In this document: positions 53,293-62,633 of the stretch, piece by piece
Numbering within the stretch: the stretch's first letter is position 1
Layout: each line of letters opens with the position of its first letter
Origin: Clostridia bacterium
GTDB lineage: Bacteria > Bacillota > Clostridia > Lachnospirales > Lachnospiraceae
Reading direction: 5' to 3'
Length of the DNA: 64,000 nucleotides
NCBI GenBank assembly: GCA_003249225.1
Contig: QKJQ01000016.1
Location: forward strand, 62,001 to 126,000
Translations under genes and position numbers: made by a program
The notes under the pieces: generated by a model
Told to the model about the DNA's origin: nothing
Database searches by the model: none
The model's input: the letters and a program-made list of their open reading frames with translations, nothing else

Positions 53293-55884
53293 ATGCCGCA
53301 AATAGCGATAAAAAATATGAGCTTTTATTATGATGATTTTTACTATCAGGTATTTAATAATATATCCATCGAATTTGATACAGACTGGAAAATGGGGCTG
53401 ATCGGAAGAAATGGAAGAGGAAAGACGACGTTGTTAAAGTTATTGTCGGGTGAACTTCATGCAACCGAAGGATCGATCCAGGGAATGGAACATGTTTATT
53501 ATTTCCCATATGCGTGGAAGGGTGATTATCAGAACGTACTGGATGCAGTCAAAGAGAATGCCGGCGGTTATAAAAGTATGGAGCTGGCTATGGAGGAGCT
53601 GTTGTCAGTCGGTGAAGAGAGAGAAGAAAACCAACGATCAATGGAACAATACTGTGAAGTTCAGCAAAGATATTATGAGTCCGGAGGATATGATCTGACA
53701 AGCAGAATTCAAAGGGAGACAGAGGAAATGGGGCTTGACCAGTCTTTGCTTGAGAGAGAGTTTGCAACGCTTTCCGGTGGAGAAAAGACGTGCATACAGA
53801 TCATTGCATTGTTCCTGCGAAAGGATGGCTATATACTGCTTGATGAACCGACGAACCATCTGGATTCAGAAAAAAAGAAGAAGCTGGAAGCTTATCTGAA
53901 TAAGAAAAAAGGATATCTGCTGGTGTCACATGATATGGAATTTCTGGATGGAGTGATCGATCATATTCTGTCTATAAATAAAACAGATATCACACTGGAA
54001 CAGGGAAATTATACAACCTGGAAACAGAATGTCCTATACCGCGAGACCTATGAACTGCATAGAAGAGAACGGTTGGAAAGAGAAATCGGACAGCTTGAAA
54101 GACAAGCTGAGACGACAAGAAGATGGTCGGGAATCGGCAATAAACAAAAGTATGAATTTGCCTGCCATGCCAGGACCAATGGGACCAGGGCTTATATGAG
54201 GCAGGCAAAGAGAGCAGAAGAGACCGTTCAGCAGAATCTGAAAGAAAAAAAGCAATTGCTTACGAAACTGGAAGCAGAAAGACCTCTTTTGCTGGAACAG
54301 CAGAAAAATACAAGTCACTGTCTGGTAACAGCAGATGATGTCAGCTTTTGCTATGAAAAAGACAAGTGGTTATTCAAAAATCTAAGCTTTCGGATCTATA
54401 AAGGCGAAAGAATATGGCTGAAGGGAAAGAACGGTGCCGGTAAGACGACCCTTTGCAAACTCCTGTGCAGGGAAATTCCCTGTGACGCCATACATCTGTC
54501 ACCGGGTGTGAATGTAACGATCGTATCGCAGGAACCAGTCTTTTTGCAAGGTAGTGTCAGGGAATTGTTCCAAAAGGAGGGTTATTCATCATCAAGTGTG
54601 CATCGTACCGGGGAAAAACCAGATGCTGATGACAGAATGAGACGATATCGAAAATTTCTTGAGCTTTGTTATCTTTTTGAACTTCCCAAAGGCTATGAAA
54701 ACAGACCGCTTGAAACCTTAAGCAGCGGTGAACTGAAAAAAATTGACGCCGCCTGGGCGCTATCGGAAGAAAATCATTTGCTGATCTTTGATGAGCCCTT
54801 TAACTATATGGATGCCAACTTCAGAGATCAGCTGATGAGTGCAATCAGAGCAAGCAGTGCAACGATTTTATTCATTGAACACAACGAAAGGATACAAGAG
54901 GTCGCTACCAAGATCATTGAGCTTGATGGGAAGGATTCACAGAAAAAAACAGAAGGTGGGAGTATGAAAATAATCAAAGATTTTAAAACAGATGCTATCT
55001 TACGTAACAGTTTTAATCAGCTGGCAAAAAAAACGTTTGGTATTGATTTTGAAGACTGGTATCAGAATGGATTCTGGAGAGATACCTATCAGCCATATGC
55101 AGTGGCCGAAGGGGACAGAATCATAGCGAATGTATCGGTCAACCATATGACAATGGAACTTGATGGACAGATACGGAACCTTATTCAGCTTGGGACGGTC
55201 ATGACAGATGAGCAGTACAGAGGAAGAGGCTGCAGCCGGATGCTGATGGAAGAAATCATGAAAGATTTCGAAGGAAAACAGGATGGCATGTACCTATTTG
55301 CCAATGACAGTGTACTTGATTTTTATCCCCGGTTTGGTTTTGTGAAAAGTGAAGAGTTTGTCTGTACAGAATCAATAAGTGTGGAAAGTTCTTCAAAGGA
55401 GCAGGTATCATCAGATAAGAATTCCATGGGTAAGGATAGTTTCCGGGAAGCTTCCATGAAGAGAATCGCCATGAAGGATAAAGAAGACTGGCAAAGACTT
55501 GAAAAGATCATTACCGAAAGCAAAATACATGCAAGGTTCGAGATGAGGAACAATCCAGGACTCTGGATGTTCTATGTATCAAAGTTCATGCAGGAAAATG
55601 TGTATTATGACAAGTCATTTGACACCTATGCTATAGCAGAAGAAGAGGGAGAAGAGCTGATCCTTCATGCATTTTTTTCGAAAGAAGAGAGAGACGTAAG
55701 ACAAGTGATCAATGCTTTTGGCAGCAGCAAAAAGAAAGTGACACTGGGATTTACTCCAGTGTCACAAGATGGGTTTGAGGTTGCAAAGCTTTGGGAAGAA
55801 AACACGACATTATTCATAAAGGGAATGAACGCAGACTGGTTCAGCGAACAAAGAATAAGATTTCCGGCATTGTCGCATGCATAA
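53293..55884 (+). CDS. ABC-F ATPase fused to GNAT acetyltransferase
   Basis: An 863-residue fusion. Residues 1-550 are an ABC-F protein: first Walker A GLIGRNGRGKTTLLKLL, signature LSGGEKTCIQI, Walker B YILLDEPTNHLDS, a linker (about 255-330, TTRRWSGIGNKQKYEF...), second Walker A LKGKNGAGKTTLCKLL, signature LSSGELKKIDA and Walker B LLIFDEPFNYMD. No membrane part, as expected for ABC-F, which acts on the ribosome. The start FDTDWKMGLIGRNGRGKTT is close to the Lsa/CplR resistance group. Residues 558-863 are a GNAT domain (QLGTVMTDEQYRGRGCSRML) plus a second GNAT-like half. An internal ATG at 54964 follows GAAGGTGGG, so a separate acetyltransferase may also be made. The resistance role is inference. 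Confidence 0.88.
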   Translation: MPQIAIKNMSFYYDDFYYQVFNNISIEFDTDWKMGLIGRNGRGKTTLLKLLSGELHATEGSIQGMEHVYYFPYAWKGDYQNVLDAVKENAGGYKSMELAMEELLSVGEEREENQRSMEQYCEVQQRYYESGGYDLTSRIQRETEEMGLDQSLLEREFATLSGGEKTCIQIIALFLRKDGYILLDEPTNHLDSEKKKKLEAYLNKKKGYLLVSHDMEFLDGVIDHILSINKTDITLEQGNYTTWKQNVLYRETYELHRRERLEREIGQLERQAETTRRWSGIGNKQKYEFACHARTNGTRAYMRQAKRAEETVQQNLKEKKQLLTKLEAERPLLLEQQKNTSHCLVTADDVSFCYEKDKWLFKNLSFRIYKGERIWLKGKNGAGKTTLCKLLCREIPCDAIHLSPGVNVTIVSQEPVFLQGSVRELFQKEGYSSSSVHRTGEKPDADDRMRRYRKFLELCYLFELPKGYENRPLETLSSGELKKIDAAWALSEENHLLIFDEPFNYMDANFRDQLMSAIRASSATILFIEHNERIQEVATKIIELDGKDSQKKTEGGSMKIIKDFKTDAILRNSFNQLAKKTFGIDFEDWYQNGFWRDTYQPYAVAEGDRIIANVSVNHMTMELDGQIRNLIQLGTVMTDEQYRGRGCSRMLMEEIMKDFEGKQDGMYLFANDSVLDFYPRFGFVKSEEFVCTESISVESSSKEQVSSDKNSMGKDSFREASMKRIAMKDKEDWQRLEKIITESKIHARFEMRNNPGLWMFYVSKFMQENVYYDKSFDTYAIAEEEGEELILHAFFSKEERDVRQVINAFGSSKKKVTLGFTPVSQDGFEVAKLWEENTTLFIKGMNADWFSEQRIRFPALSHA

Positions 55885-55975
55885 GGAAAGAACCTGCTGT
55901 CGTGTATAAAAATAAGTAAGATTTGCAAACTAAAACTGTTATTAACAAAATGCATGATCAGTACAGATGAATATT

Positions 55976-57319
55976 TTATTTAAAAAAAGTACTGATCAGA
56001 GATGAACCAAGAATTAAAAGCAGGAATGCCGGAGCAACGAACTTTATGATTACGTTGTAAAGCTTTCTGCTTTTAAAAGTTTCCCCTTTCTCTACTTCTT
56101 TGGCAATAACATCGGTCTTAAGTACATAACCAACAAAGATACACATTAATAATGCTACCACCGGCATCAGGACTGTGTTACTGATAAAATCAAAGAAATC
56201 AAGGAACTGCATACCAAATAATGTAATTCCAGACCAGATTCCGTTACCGAGTGTTGATGGAATCGCAAGCGCAAAAGAAAAGACTGACACTATGATGCAG
56301 GCTGGAATTCTTTTTAAATGGAACTTATCTTCAATAATTGAAACAATGGTCTCCATCAGTGAAACGGCTGATGTAAGTGCTGCAAAAAATACAAGAAGAA
56401 AGAAGACAGCAGCAAAAAGTGTTCCCAGTTTCATACCGGAGAATATCTGTGGCAGAGTTATGAACATAAGGCTTGGTCCGGCTGTAAGAACAGAGTCACT
56501 CTGCCCGGAAAATGTGAATACGGCGGGAACAATGATAAGTCCGGCGATGAAAGCAATTCCGGTATCAAAGATCTCGATTTGTCGGACACAGGATTCGATC
56601 TTTTCCTCTTTTTTCATATAGGAACCATAAGTAATCATAATACCCATAGCCAGGGAAAGCGAATAAAAGAGCTGTCCGGCTGCGGCCAAGACCGCCTGGA
56701 ATGAGAATTTGGACAGATCAGGTTTGATATAATAGATGAAACCTTTCAGGGCACCGGGCACTGTCAGACCATAGATTGCAACGGCAATGGACAGAATGAC
56801 AAGGACTGGCATAAGGATCTTACTGAATTTTTCAATTCCTTTCTGAACACCCAGGGCTACAATGATAGCTGACGCCAGAAGGAAGATGGAAAGATATAGA
56901 ATCGGCTGAGTTACTCCGCTGATAAATGTTGTAAAGTATGAGGTTGGCTCTGCATTTCCATAAGAATTTGTTATGTAAGCCATCATATATTTAACGACCC
57001 AGCCTCCAATAACACAATAGTAAGGAAATATAATTACAGGAACAACAGCAGACAGATAGCCTAGGAATCTGAATTTCTTATTCAGCTCTCCGTATGCTTC
57101 CAGAACATTTTTTCCTGTCTTTCTGCCGATTGCTATTTCAGTCAGCATCAGTGAAAAACCAAATGTCACGGCAAGAACAAGGTAGATCAATAAAAATGTT
57201 CCTCCGCCGTATTTTGCTGCCAGGTAGGGGAATCTCCACAGATTGCCGAGGCCAACGGCTGAACCGGCAGCAGCAAGAATAAAACCAATTTTTCCGGTGA
57301 ATTTCTTTTTGTCACTCAT
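55976..57319 (-). CDS. Sodium-dependent neurotransmitter-symporter family transporter
   Basis: A 447-residue NSS/SNF transporter with about 11-12 helices. TM1 contains the hallmark GFILAAAGSAVGLGNLWRFP (unwound Na+ and substrate site), followed by GGGTFLLIYLVLAVTFGFSL; the middle has SLSLAMGIMITYGSYMKKEE. Bacterial members take up amino acids such as tyrosine, tryptophan or leucine with Na+. ATG at 57319 follows GGAAAG. It is convergent with the ABC-F gene and divergent from the maltodextrin locus; no functional link to either is evident. Confidence 0.94.
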   Translation of the reverse strand: MSDKKKFTGKIGFILAAAGSAVGLGNLWRFPYLAAKYGGGTFLLIYLVLAVTFGFSLMLTEIAIGRKTGKNVLEAYGELNKKFRFLGYLSAVVPVIIFPYYCVIGGWVVKYMMAYITNSYGNAEPTSYFTTFISGVTQPILYLSIFLLASAIIVALGVQKGIEKFSKILMPVLVILSIAVAIYGLTVPGALKGFIYYIKPDLSKFSFQAVLAAAGQLFYSLSLAMGIMITYGSYMKKEEKIESCVRQIEIFDTGIAFIAGLIIVPAVFTFSGQSDSVLTAGPSLMFITLPQIFSGMKLGTLFAAVFFLLVFFAALTSAVSLMETIVSIIEDKFHLKRIPACIIVSVFSFALAIPSTLGNGIWSGITLFGMQFLDFFDFISNTVLMPVVALLMCIFVGYVLKTDVIAKEVEKGETFKSRKLYNVIIKFVAPAFLLLILGSSLISTFFK

Positions 57320-57492
57320 TTTGTTTGTCTTTCCTTTCTTCTAAATCCTATTCTTATCCTTACTACTTGCGTGTTTTGAACTGTCACACAAGTGGTAAGT
57401 GTATCAAAATCCAAATCATATTTCAAGATTTCGTTAAAAAACAAGGTGAATGTTCAATAAAAAATAAATTATGCAAAATGTATAGAAAGCTA

Positions 57493-57564
57493 TTGCAAAA
57501 ATGGAATGTTAATGGTAATATATTTTCTGGAAACGTTACCGAAAACGATACCAGTAACGTTACC
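57493..57564 (+). promoter_or_regulatory. Maltodextrin-locus promoter with three tandem LacI-type operators
   Basis: TTGCAA (57493-57498), 17-nt spacer, TAATAT (57516-57521). Three contiguous 12-bp units follow: GGAAACGTTACC (57529-57540), GAAAACGATACC (57541-57552) and AGTAACGTTACC (57553-57564). Each centres on the ACG/ACGTT core of LacI/GalR operators, and unit 3 contains the palindrome GTAACGTTAC. They cover the start site, fitting repression by one of the LacI proteins encoded downstream. The remaining gap from 57320 is AT-rich without a gene. Confidence 0.7.
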
Positions 57565-57632
57565 GAATATAAAATATGACTATATAGCAATATAATTTAG
57601 TGCATATAGTCAATGGAGAAGGAGAGTAAATT

Positions 57633-59075
57633 ATGAAAAAAAGCAGAATTATGGCACTTTTAGTAACACTGATCCTTATCATCAGCGGGCTGTCGGGGTG
57701 TGGCAATCAGGCGGATACGGGGAATACTGACAGTGCCCAAACTACGAATGGAGCAACTGCGGAAACCGACAGTACAGCCACAGGAAATACCGATACAGCA
57801 AAGGTCGATGAGATTTATTTTTTGAATTTCAAACCAGAAATTGCTGAAGTCTATGATGCCATTGCAGCAGATTATGAAGCAGAGACCGGAATAAAGGTCA
57901 AAGTTGTTACAGCGGCAAGTGGTACCTATGAACAGACACTGCGTTCCGAGATTGCAAAATCTGATCCGCCGACGATCTTTCAGATCAATGGTCCGGTAGG
58001 ATATGAGAACTGGAAAGACTATACTGCAGATTTAAGCGGAACAGGCCTGTATGACATTCTGTCCGACAAAAGTCTTGCTGTAAAATCTGGTGATGGTGTA
58101 TATGGTGTTCCATATGCCGTAGAGGGATACGGAATTATCTACAACAATGCAATTCTTGAAAAATACTTTGCTTTGTCAGATAAAGCAACCTCTTATACTT
58201 CCGTTTCAGAGATCAATTCTTTTGCAGCGTTAAAAGCAGTTGTCGAAGACATGACAGCACATAAGGACGCCCTTGGTATTGAAGGTGCATTTGCATCGAC
58301 ATCCATGAGTTCAGGAGAACAGTGGAGATGGCAGACACATCTTGCTAATCTTCCGTTATATTATGAATTTAAAGATAATACCTCTTATGACAGCACCGTT
58401 CTTGCAGGACTTGCTGCATCGGAGATTGCATTTACCTACGCAGATAATTATAAGAATATCTTTGATCTTTATACTGATAATTCCTGTACACAGAAAGGTC
58501 TTCTGGGAAGCAAGACCGTGAATGATTCCATGGCAGAATTTGCACTTGGACAGGTAGCTTTCGTGCAGAATGGTAACTGGGCATGGTCTCAGATCAGCAG
58601 TGTTGAAGGTAATACTGTAAACGAAAGTGATATTAAGTTCATGCCGATCTACACCGGAGTTGCAGGAGAAGAGACTCAGGGACTCTGCATCGGTACTGAG
58701 AATTACTTTTCAATCAACAGTCAGGTATCAGCAGAGAAGCAGCAGGCATCCATCGACTTTCTGGTTTGGCTGTTCTCCAGTGAGACAGGAAAAGGTTATG
58801 TGGCAAGTCAGTTAGGCTTTATTGCACCGTTCACTACATTTTCAGAGGATGAGAAACCAAGCGATCCATTAGCAAAAGAGGTACTGGCCTGGATGGAAAA
58901 AGATGGCATAACTTCCGTTGCATGGACCTTTGCAGCTTTCCCAAGTGAACAGTTTAAGAATGATTTTGGTGATGCACTGCTTGAATATGTACAGGGCAGC
59001 CAGAACTGGGACTATGTTGTAACTACCGTGAAGGATTCATGGAAGACAGAACGTGCGAATGCTTCGGCTGAATAA
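57633..59075 (+). CDS. Maltodextrin-type ABC transporter substrate-binding lipoprotein
   Basis: A 480-residue extracytoplasmic solute-binding protein (family 1). The signal peptide ends in the lipobox LIISGLSGCGNQ, followed by a Thr/Asn/Asp-rich linker and a two-lobed binding fold (FKPEIAEVYDAIAADYEAET; GVYGVPYAVEGYGIIYN; GQVAFVQNGNWAW). Association with two MalFG-like permeases, malQ and LacI regulators indicates alpha-glucan oligosaccharides as ligand. No ATPase gene lies here; a shared MsmK-type ATPase elsewhere is common in Firmicutes. ATG follows AGAAGGAGAG. Confidence 0.92.
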   Translation: MKKSRIMALLVTLILIISGLSGCGNQADTGNTDSAQTTNGATAETDSTATGNTDTAKVDEIYFLNFKPEIAEVYDAIAADYEAETGIKVKVVTAASGTYEQTLRSEIAKSDPPTIFQINGPVGYENWKDYTADLSGTGLYDILSDKSLAVKSGDGVYGVPYAVEGYGIIYNNAILEKYFALSDKATSYTSVSEINSFAALKAVVEDMTAHKDALGIEGAFASTSMSSGEQWRWQTHLANLPLYYEFKDNTSYDSTVLAGLAASEIAFTYADNYKNIFDLYTDNSCTQKGLLGSKTVNDSMAEFALGQVAFVQNGNWAWSQISSVEGNTVNESDIKFMPIYTGVAGEETQGLCIGTENYFSINSQVSAEKQQASIDFLVWLFSSETGKGYVASQLGFIAPFTTFSEDEKPSDPLAKEVLAWMEKDGITSVAWTFAAFPSEQFKNDFGDALLEYVQGSQNWDYVVTTVKDSWKTERANASAE

Positions 59076-59086
59076 TACAAGGAATC

Positions 59087-59116
59087 ATGCCAGATTCATG
59101 AAAATGGATCTGGCAT
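59087..59116 (+). promoter_or_regulatory. Intercistronic hairpin after the binding-protein gene
   Basis: ATGCCAGAT (59087-59095) and ATCTGGCAT (59108-59116) form a perfect 9-bp stem with a 12-nt loop and no T run. Such stems often protect the binding-protein mRNA and lower expression of the permease genes downstream. Confidence 0.55.
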
Positions 59117-59132
59117 GTAAATGAGGTCCATT

Positions 59133-59978
59133 ATGAATAGAAAAAACAATAAGTATTTTCCTATTTTTGTACTGCCGACACTTTTGGCATTTTCCATTGC
59201 GTTTGTTATCCCATTTCTGCTTGGTATTGGACTTTCCTTTACGGAGTTTACAACCGTGACCAATGCAAAATGGACAGGACTTCGAAACTACAGCAGTATA
59301 TTTGCGAACAAAGATTTTCTGAATGCACTTCTTTTTACGGTTAAATTTGTTCTGGTTTCGGTCATTACCGTTAACATATTTGCTTTTTTTATGGCTCTTA
59401 TGCTGACCAGGAAAATAAAAGGAACAAATCTGTTCCGGACTGTTTTCTTTATGCCGAACCTGATTGGCGGAATTGTTCTTGGATATATCTGGCAATTGAT
59501 ACTGAATGGTATTTTATACCACTATGGAGTAACACTTACCTTTTCACCGGTATATGGATTCTGGGGATTGGTTATATTAATGAATTGGCAGATGATAGGT
59601 TATATGATGGTCATTTACATTGCCGGGATTCAGAATATACCTTCTGATGTTATGGAAGCAGCCAAAATTGATGGAGCTAGTCCGTTTCAGATTCTTCGTA
59701 AGATCACACTGCCATTGGTCGCACCGTCTTTTACCATCTGTCTGTTCCTCACAATGTCAAATTCGTTCAAGCTGTTCGATCAAAATCTGGCGCTTACGGC
59801 GGGTGCACCTTCCAGAAAGACTGCGATGCTGGCTCTTGATATATACAATACATTCTATGCTGGTAACGGTACGGCAGGAGTCGGACAGGCGAAAGCAGTG
59901 ATTTTCTTCATTATTGTCGCTGCCATTGCTTTTATACAGCTGCGTGTAACGAGAGGAAGGGAGGGAACAACAGAATGA
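59133..59978 (+). CDS. Sugar ABC transporter permease (MalF type)
   Basis: A 281-residue permease with six membrane helices; first helix FVLPTLLAFSIAFVIPFLLG. The EAA loop is EAAKIDGASPFQILRKITLP, which contacts the ATPase. It lacks the long periplasmic insert of enterobacterial MalF, as usual in Firmicutes. ATG 59133 has AATGAGG upstream (ATG 59121 is inside the site). It overlaps the next permease gene by 4 nt (ATGA), so the two form a coupled heterodimer. Confidence 0.92.
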   Translation: MNRKNNKYFPIFVLPTLLAFSIAFVIPFLLGIGLSFTEFTTVTNAKWTGLRNYSSIFANKDFLNALLFTVKFVLVSVITVNIFAFFMALMLTRKIKGTNLFRTVFFMPNLIGGIVLGYIWQLILNGILYHYGVTLTFSPVYGFWGLVILMNWQMIGYMMVIYIAGIQNIPSDVMEAAKIDGASPFQILRKITLPLVAPSFTICLFLTMSNSFKLFDQNLALTAGAPSRKTAMLALDIYNTFYAGNGTAGVGQAKAVIFFIIVAAIAFIQLRVTRGREGTTE

Positions 59979-60817
59979 AGATGAAGCAAACTGCTGGTTT
60001 TGGAAATATAGTTCTGACCGCCTTCCTGACAGCTCTTTCCATTATTTTTCTGCTACCTATATTTATAGTAGTAGTGAATTCTTTCAAGGGGAAATTTTAT
60101 ATTAGTGAAAAGCCGTTTGTTCTGCCTACGGCAAAGACCTTTGTTAATTTTGATAATTATGTAAATGGAATCAGTAAAATCGGTTTTTTACATGCAGCCG
60201 GTTGGTCTTTTTACATTACGATATGTTCTGTTGTGGTCATTCTGATTTTTGCTTCCATGACAGCCTGGTATATAACCAGAGTAAAAAATAAATTTAATAC
60301 GACACTTTATTATGTATTTGCTTTCTCTATGGTCGTACCTTTCCAGATGGTCATGTTCACCATGACAAAGGTGGCAAATATTCTGCACCTGGACAATCCG
60401 CTTGGAATCATCCTGATCTATCTGGGGTTTGGATCAGGGCTCTCCGTCTTCCTGTTCAGTGGCTTTGTCAGGTCGATTCCAATCGAACTGGAAGAAGCGG
60501 CAATGATCGATGGCTGTAGTCCGTTATCAACGTATGGTCGTGTGATCCTACCGGTATTAAAACCAATCAGTGTCACCGTCGGAATCCTGAATTCTATGTG
60601 GATCTGGAATGACTACTTATTGCCCAGCCTTTTGATTGGAACCGAATACAGGACAATACCGATTGCCATTCAGTACCTGAAAGGTGGCTATGGATCGATC
60701 GACATGGGAGCTATGATGGCAATGCTGGTCCTTGCCATAATTCCTATTGTAGTATTCTATCTTGTATGTCAGCGATACATTATTGAAGGTGTTATTGCAG
60801 GGTCTGTAAAAGGTTGA
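59975..60817 (+). CDS. Sugar ABC transporter permease (MalG type)
   Basis: A 280-residue permease with six helices, second half of the importer. Its EAA loop is EAAMIDGCSPLSTYGRVILP. N-terminal helix FLTALSIIFLLPIFIVVVNS and C-terminal FYLVCQRYIIEGVIAGSVKG are standard for this group. The start overlaps the preceding gene by ATGA with GGAGGGAAC upstream. It is followed by malQ after a 117-nt gap without a clear terminator, so transcription may continue. Confidence 0.92.
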   Translation: MKMKQTAGFGNIVLTAFLTALSIIFLLPIFIVVVNSFKGKFYISEKPFVLPTAKTFVNFDNYVNGISKIGFLHAAGWSFYITICSVVVILIFASMTAWYITRVKNKFNTTLYYVFAFSMVVPFQMVMFTMTKVANILHLDNPLGIILIYLGFGSGLSVFLFSGFVRSIPIELEEAAMIDGCSPLSTYGRVILPVLKPISVTVGILNSMWIWNDYLLPSLLIGTEYRTIPIAIQYLKGGYGSIDMGAMMAMLVLAIIPIVVFYLVCQRYIIEGVIAGSVKG

Positions 60818-60934
60818 AACAAGCAACAAAGAGAGGAATACCTTTTGCCACTGACTGTATACGATTACTAGGCTGTGAGTTTATAAGAAACAATCTGAAT
60901 TAGTTAATAAAGAATAAGAAAAAGGACGTGAATC

Positions 60935-62434
60935 ATGCGAGCAAGCGGAATACTTTTACCGATCGCAAGCCTGCCTTCCAGGTACGGTATCGGTGACCTT
61001 TCAAACGGAGCCTACAACTTTGTTACTATGCTAAGGGAAGCAGGACAAAAATACTGGCAGATCCTGCCGGTAGGTCCGACTGGGTTCGGAGACTCACCTT
61101 ACCAGTCATTTTCAACATTTGCAGGAAATCCATATTTCATAGCACCGGATAAACTCATGGCAGAAGGTCTTCTAACAGAAGAGGAACTGCAGGATTATGA
61201 CTTTGGGGATAACATCGAATTCATAGATTACGGAAAGCTTTACATTGAACGATTTAAGATGCTGCGGAAAGCATTTGATCGAAGCAGTGGTGAAACCAAC
61301 AAAGATTTTATGGAATTTATCCGGATGAACAGCAGCTGGCTCAATGACTACGCTTTGTATATGGCAGTAAAAGATTTCTTTGGAGGAAAGAGCTGGATTA
61401 CCTGGCCGGCAGATATCAGGCGGCGTGAAAAGGAAGCACTTGAACGGTATAGGAGCAAGCTTTACAAAGATATACTCTTTTATCAGTTTCTCCAGTATCA
61501 CTTTACACTTCAATGGGACAACCTTAAAAAATATGCTAACAGGAACGGAGTCAGCATCATAGGTGACCTGCCGATCTATGTTGCATTCGACAGTGCCGAT
61601 ACCTGGGCGAACCCTGAACTATTTGTCTTTGATGATCGTCTGGAACCGATTGCTGTGGCTGGATGCCCCCCCGATGCATTTTCAAAAGACGGTCAATTAT
61701 GGGGAAATCCTCTTTACAATTGGGAGAAACACAAAAATACAGGGTATGACTGGTGGATTCGCAGAATCAAGCACTGTTTTTCTTTGTATGATGTAGTCAG
61801 AATCGATCATTTTAAGGGGTTTGATGAGTATTATTCCATACCGCCCAAAGCACTGAATGCAGTCAGCGGACATTGGGAAAAGGGTCCGGGAATTGATTTT
61901 TTTGAAGCAGTTGAAAAGAAACTGGGAGCGGTGGACATAATCGCAGAAGACCTTGGATACATTACAGAAAGTGTAAAAGAACTGCTTCGATTGAGCGGTT
62001 ATCCGGGCATGAAGATACTTGAGTTTGCCTTTGATTCAAGAGAGGACAGTGATTATTTACCGCATAATTACGATCGCAACTGTATTGTTTATACAGGAAC
62101 ACATGATAATGACACAATACTTGGCTGGTTCAAAAGTATAACGCAAGAGGATCAGGCAATGGCTTGTTCCTATCTTGGACTGGTTGATAAGAAGCACGGG
62201 GATTCCAGTCTGAAAGATTTGAACTGGGCATTCATCCGGCTCGCGCAGCAAAGCGTTGCAAAGACCTGCATCATACCGATTCAGGACTATCTTGGTCTGG
62301 GTAGTGAGAGCAGGATCAACATTCCTTCCACATTAGGAAGAAACTGGAGATGGCGGTTGAAACAAACAGACATAAGTCCGGAATTGATAGAAAAGATACG
62401 TGAGATGACAAAGTTGTACGGCAGACTTTCATAG
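60935..62434 (+). CDS. malQ: 4-alpha-glucanotransferase (amylomaltase)
   Basis: A 499-residue GH77 enzyme that transfers alpha-1,4-glucan segments and releases glucose, so imported maltodextrins become longer substrates for phosphorolysis. It starts MRASGILLPIASLPSRYGIG. Motifs: QILPVGPTGFGDSPYQSFST; the nucleophile Asp in VVRIDHFKGFDEYYS; acid/base Glu in DIIAEDLGYIT; and YTGTHDNDTILGWF. Typical length. ATG after AAAAAGGACGTG. It belongs to the maltodextrin locus between the permeases and the LacI genes. Confidence 0.96.
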   Translation: MRASGILLPIASLPSRYGIGDLSNGAYNFVTMLREAGQKYWQILPVGPTGFGDSPYQSFSTFAGNPYFIAPDKLMAEGLLTEEELQDYDFGDNIEFIDYGKLYIERFKMLRKAFDRSSGETNKDFMEFIRMNSSWLNDYALYMAVKDFFGGKSWITWPADIRRREKEALERYRSKLYKDILFYQFLQYHFTLQWDNLKKYANRNGVSIIGDLPIYVAFDSADTWANPELFVFDDRLEPIAVAGCPPDAFSKDGQLWGNPLYNWEKHKNTGYDWWIRRIKHCFSLYDVVRIDHFKGFDEYYSIPPKALNAVSGHWEKGPGIDFFEAVEKKLGAVDIIAEDLGYITESVKELLRLSGYPGMKILEFAFDSREDSDYLPHNYDRNCIVYTGTHDNDTILGWFKSITQEDQAMACSYLGLVDKKHGDSSLKDLNWAFIRLAQQSVAKTCIIPIQDYLGLGSESRINIPSTLGRNWRWRLKQTDISPELIEKIREMTKLYGRLS

Positions 62435-62633
62435 GAAGTATGTGAAGTGTTGTCATTGCTTTTTTCAAGGCAGGTTTGGTATAATAGTATAAAAGTAACG
62501 ATTTATACCATGAGATGATCGGTGCTTTCCTGCAACTGTAAAGATGTATAATCAATCAGTGTACAAAGACTGATGCAAGACATTTTTACGAAAGGAAAGA
62601 ACGCGGGGCAGATCAGCAGGAATAGGGGACATT

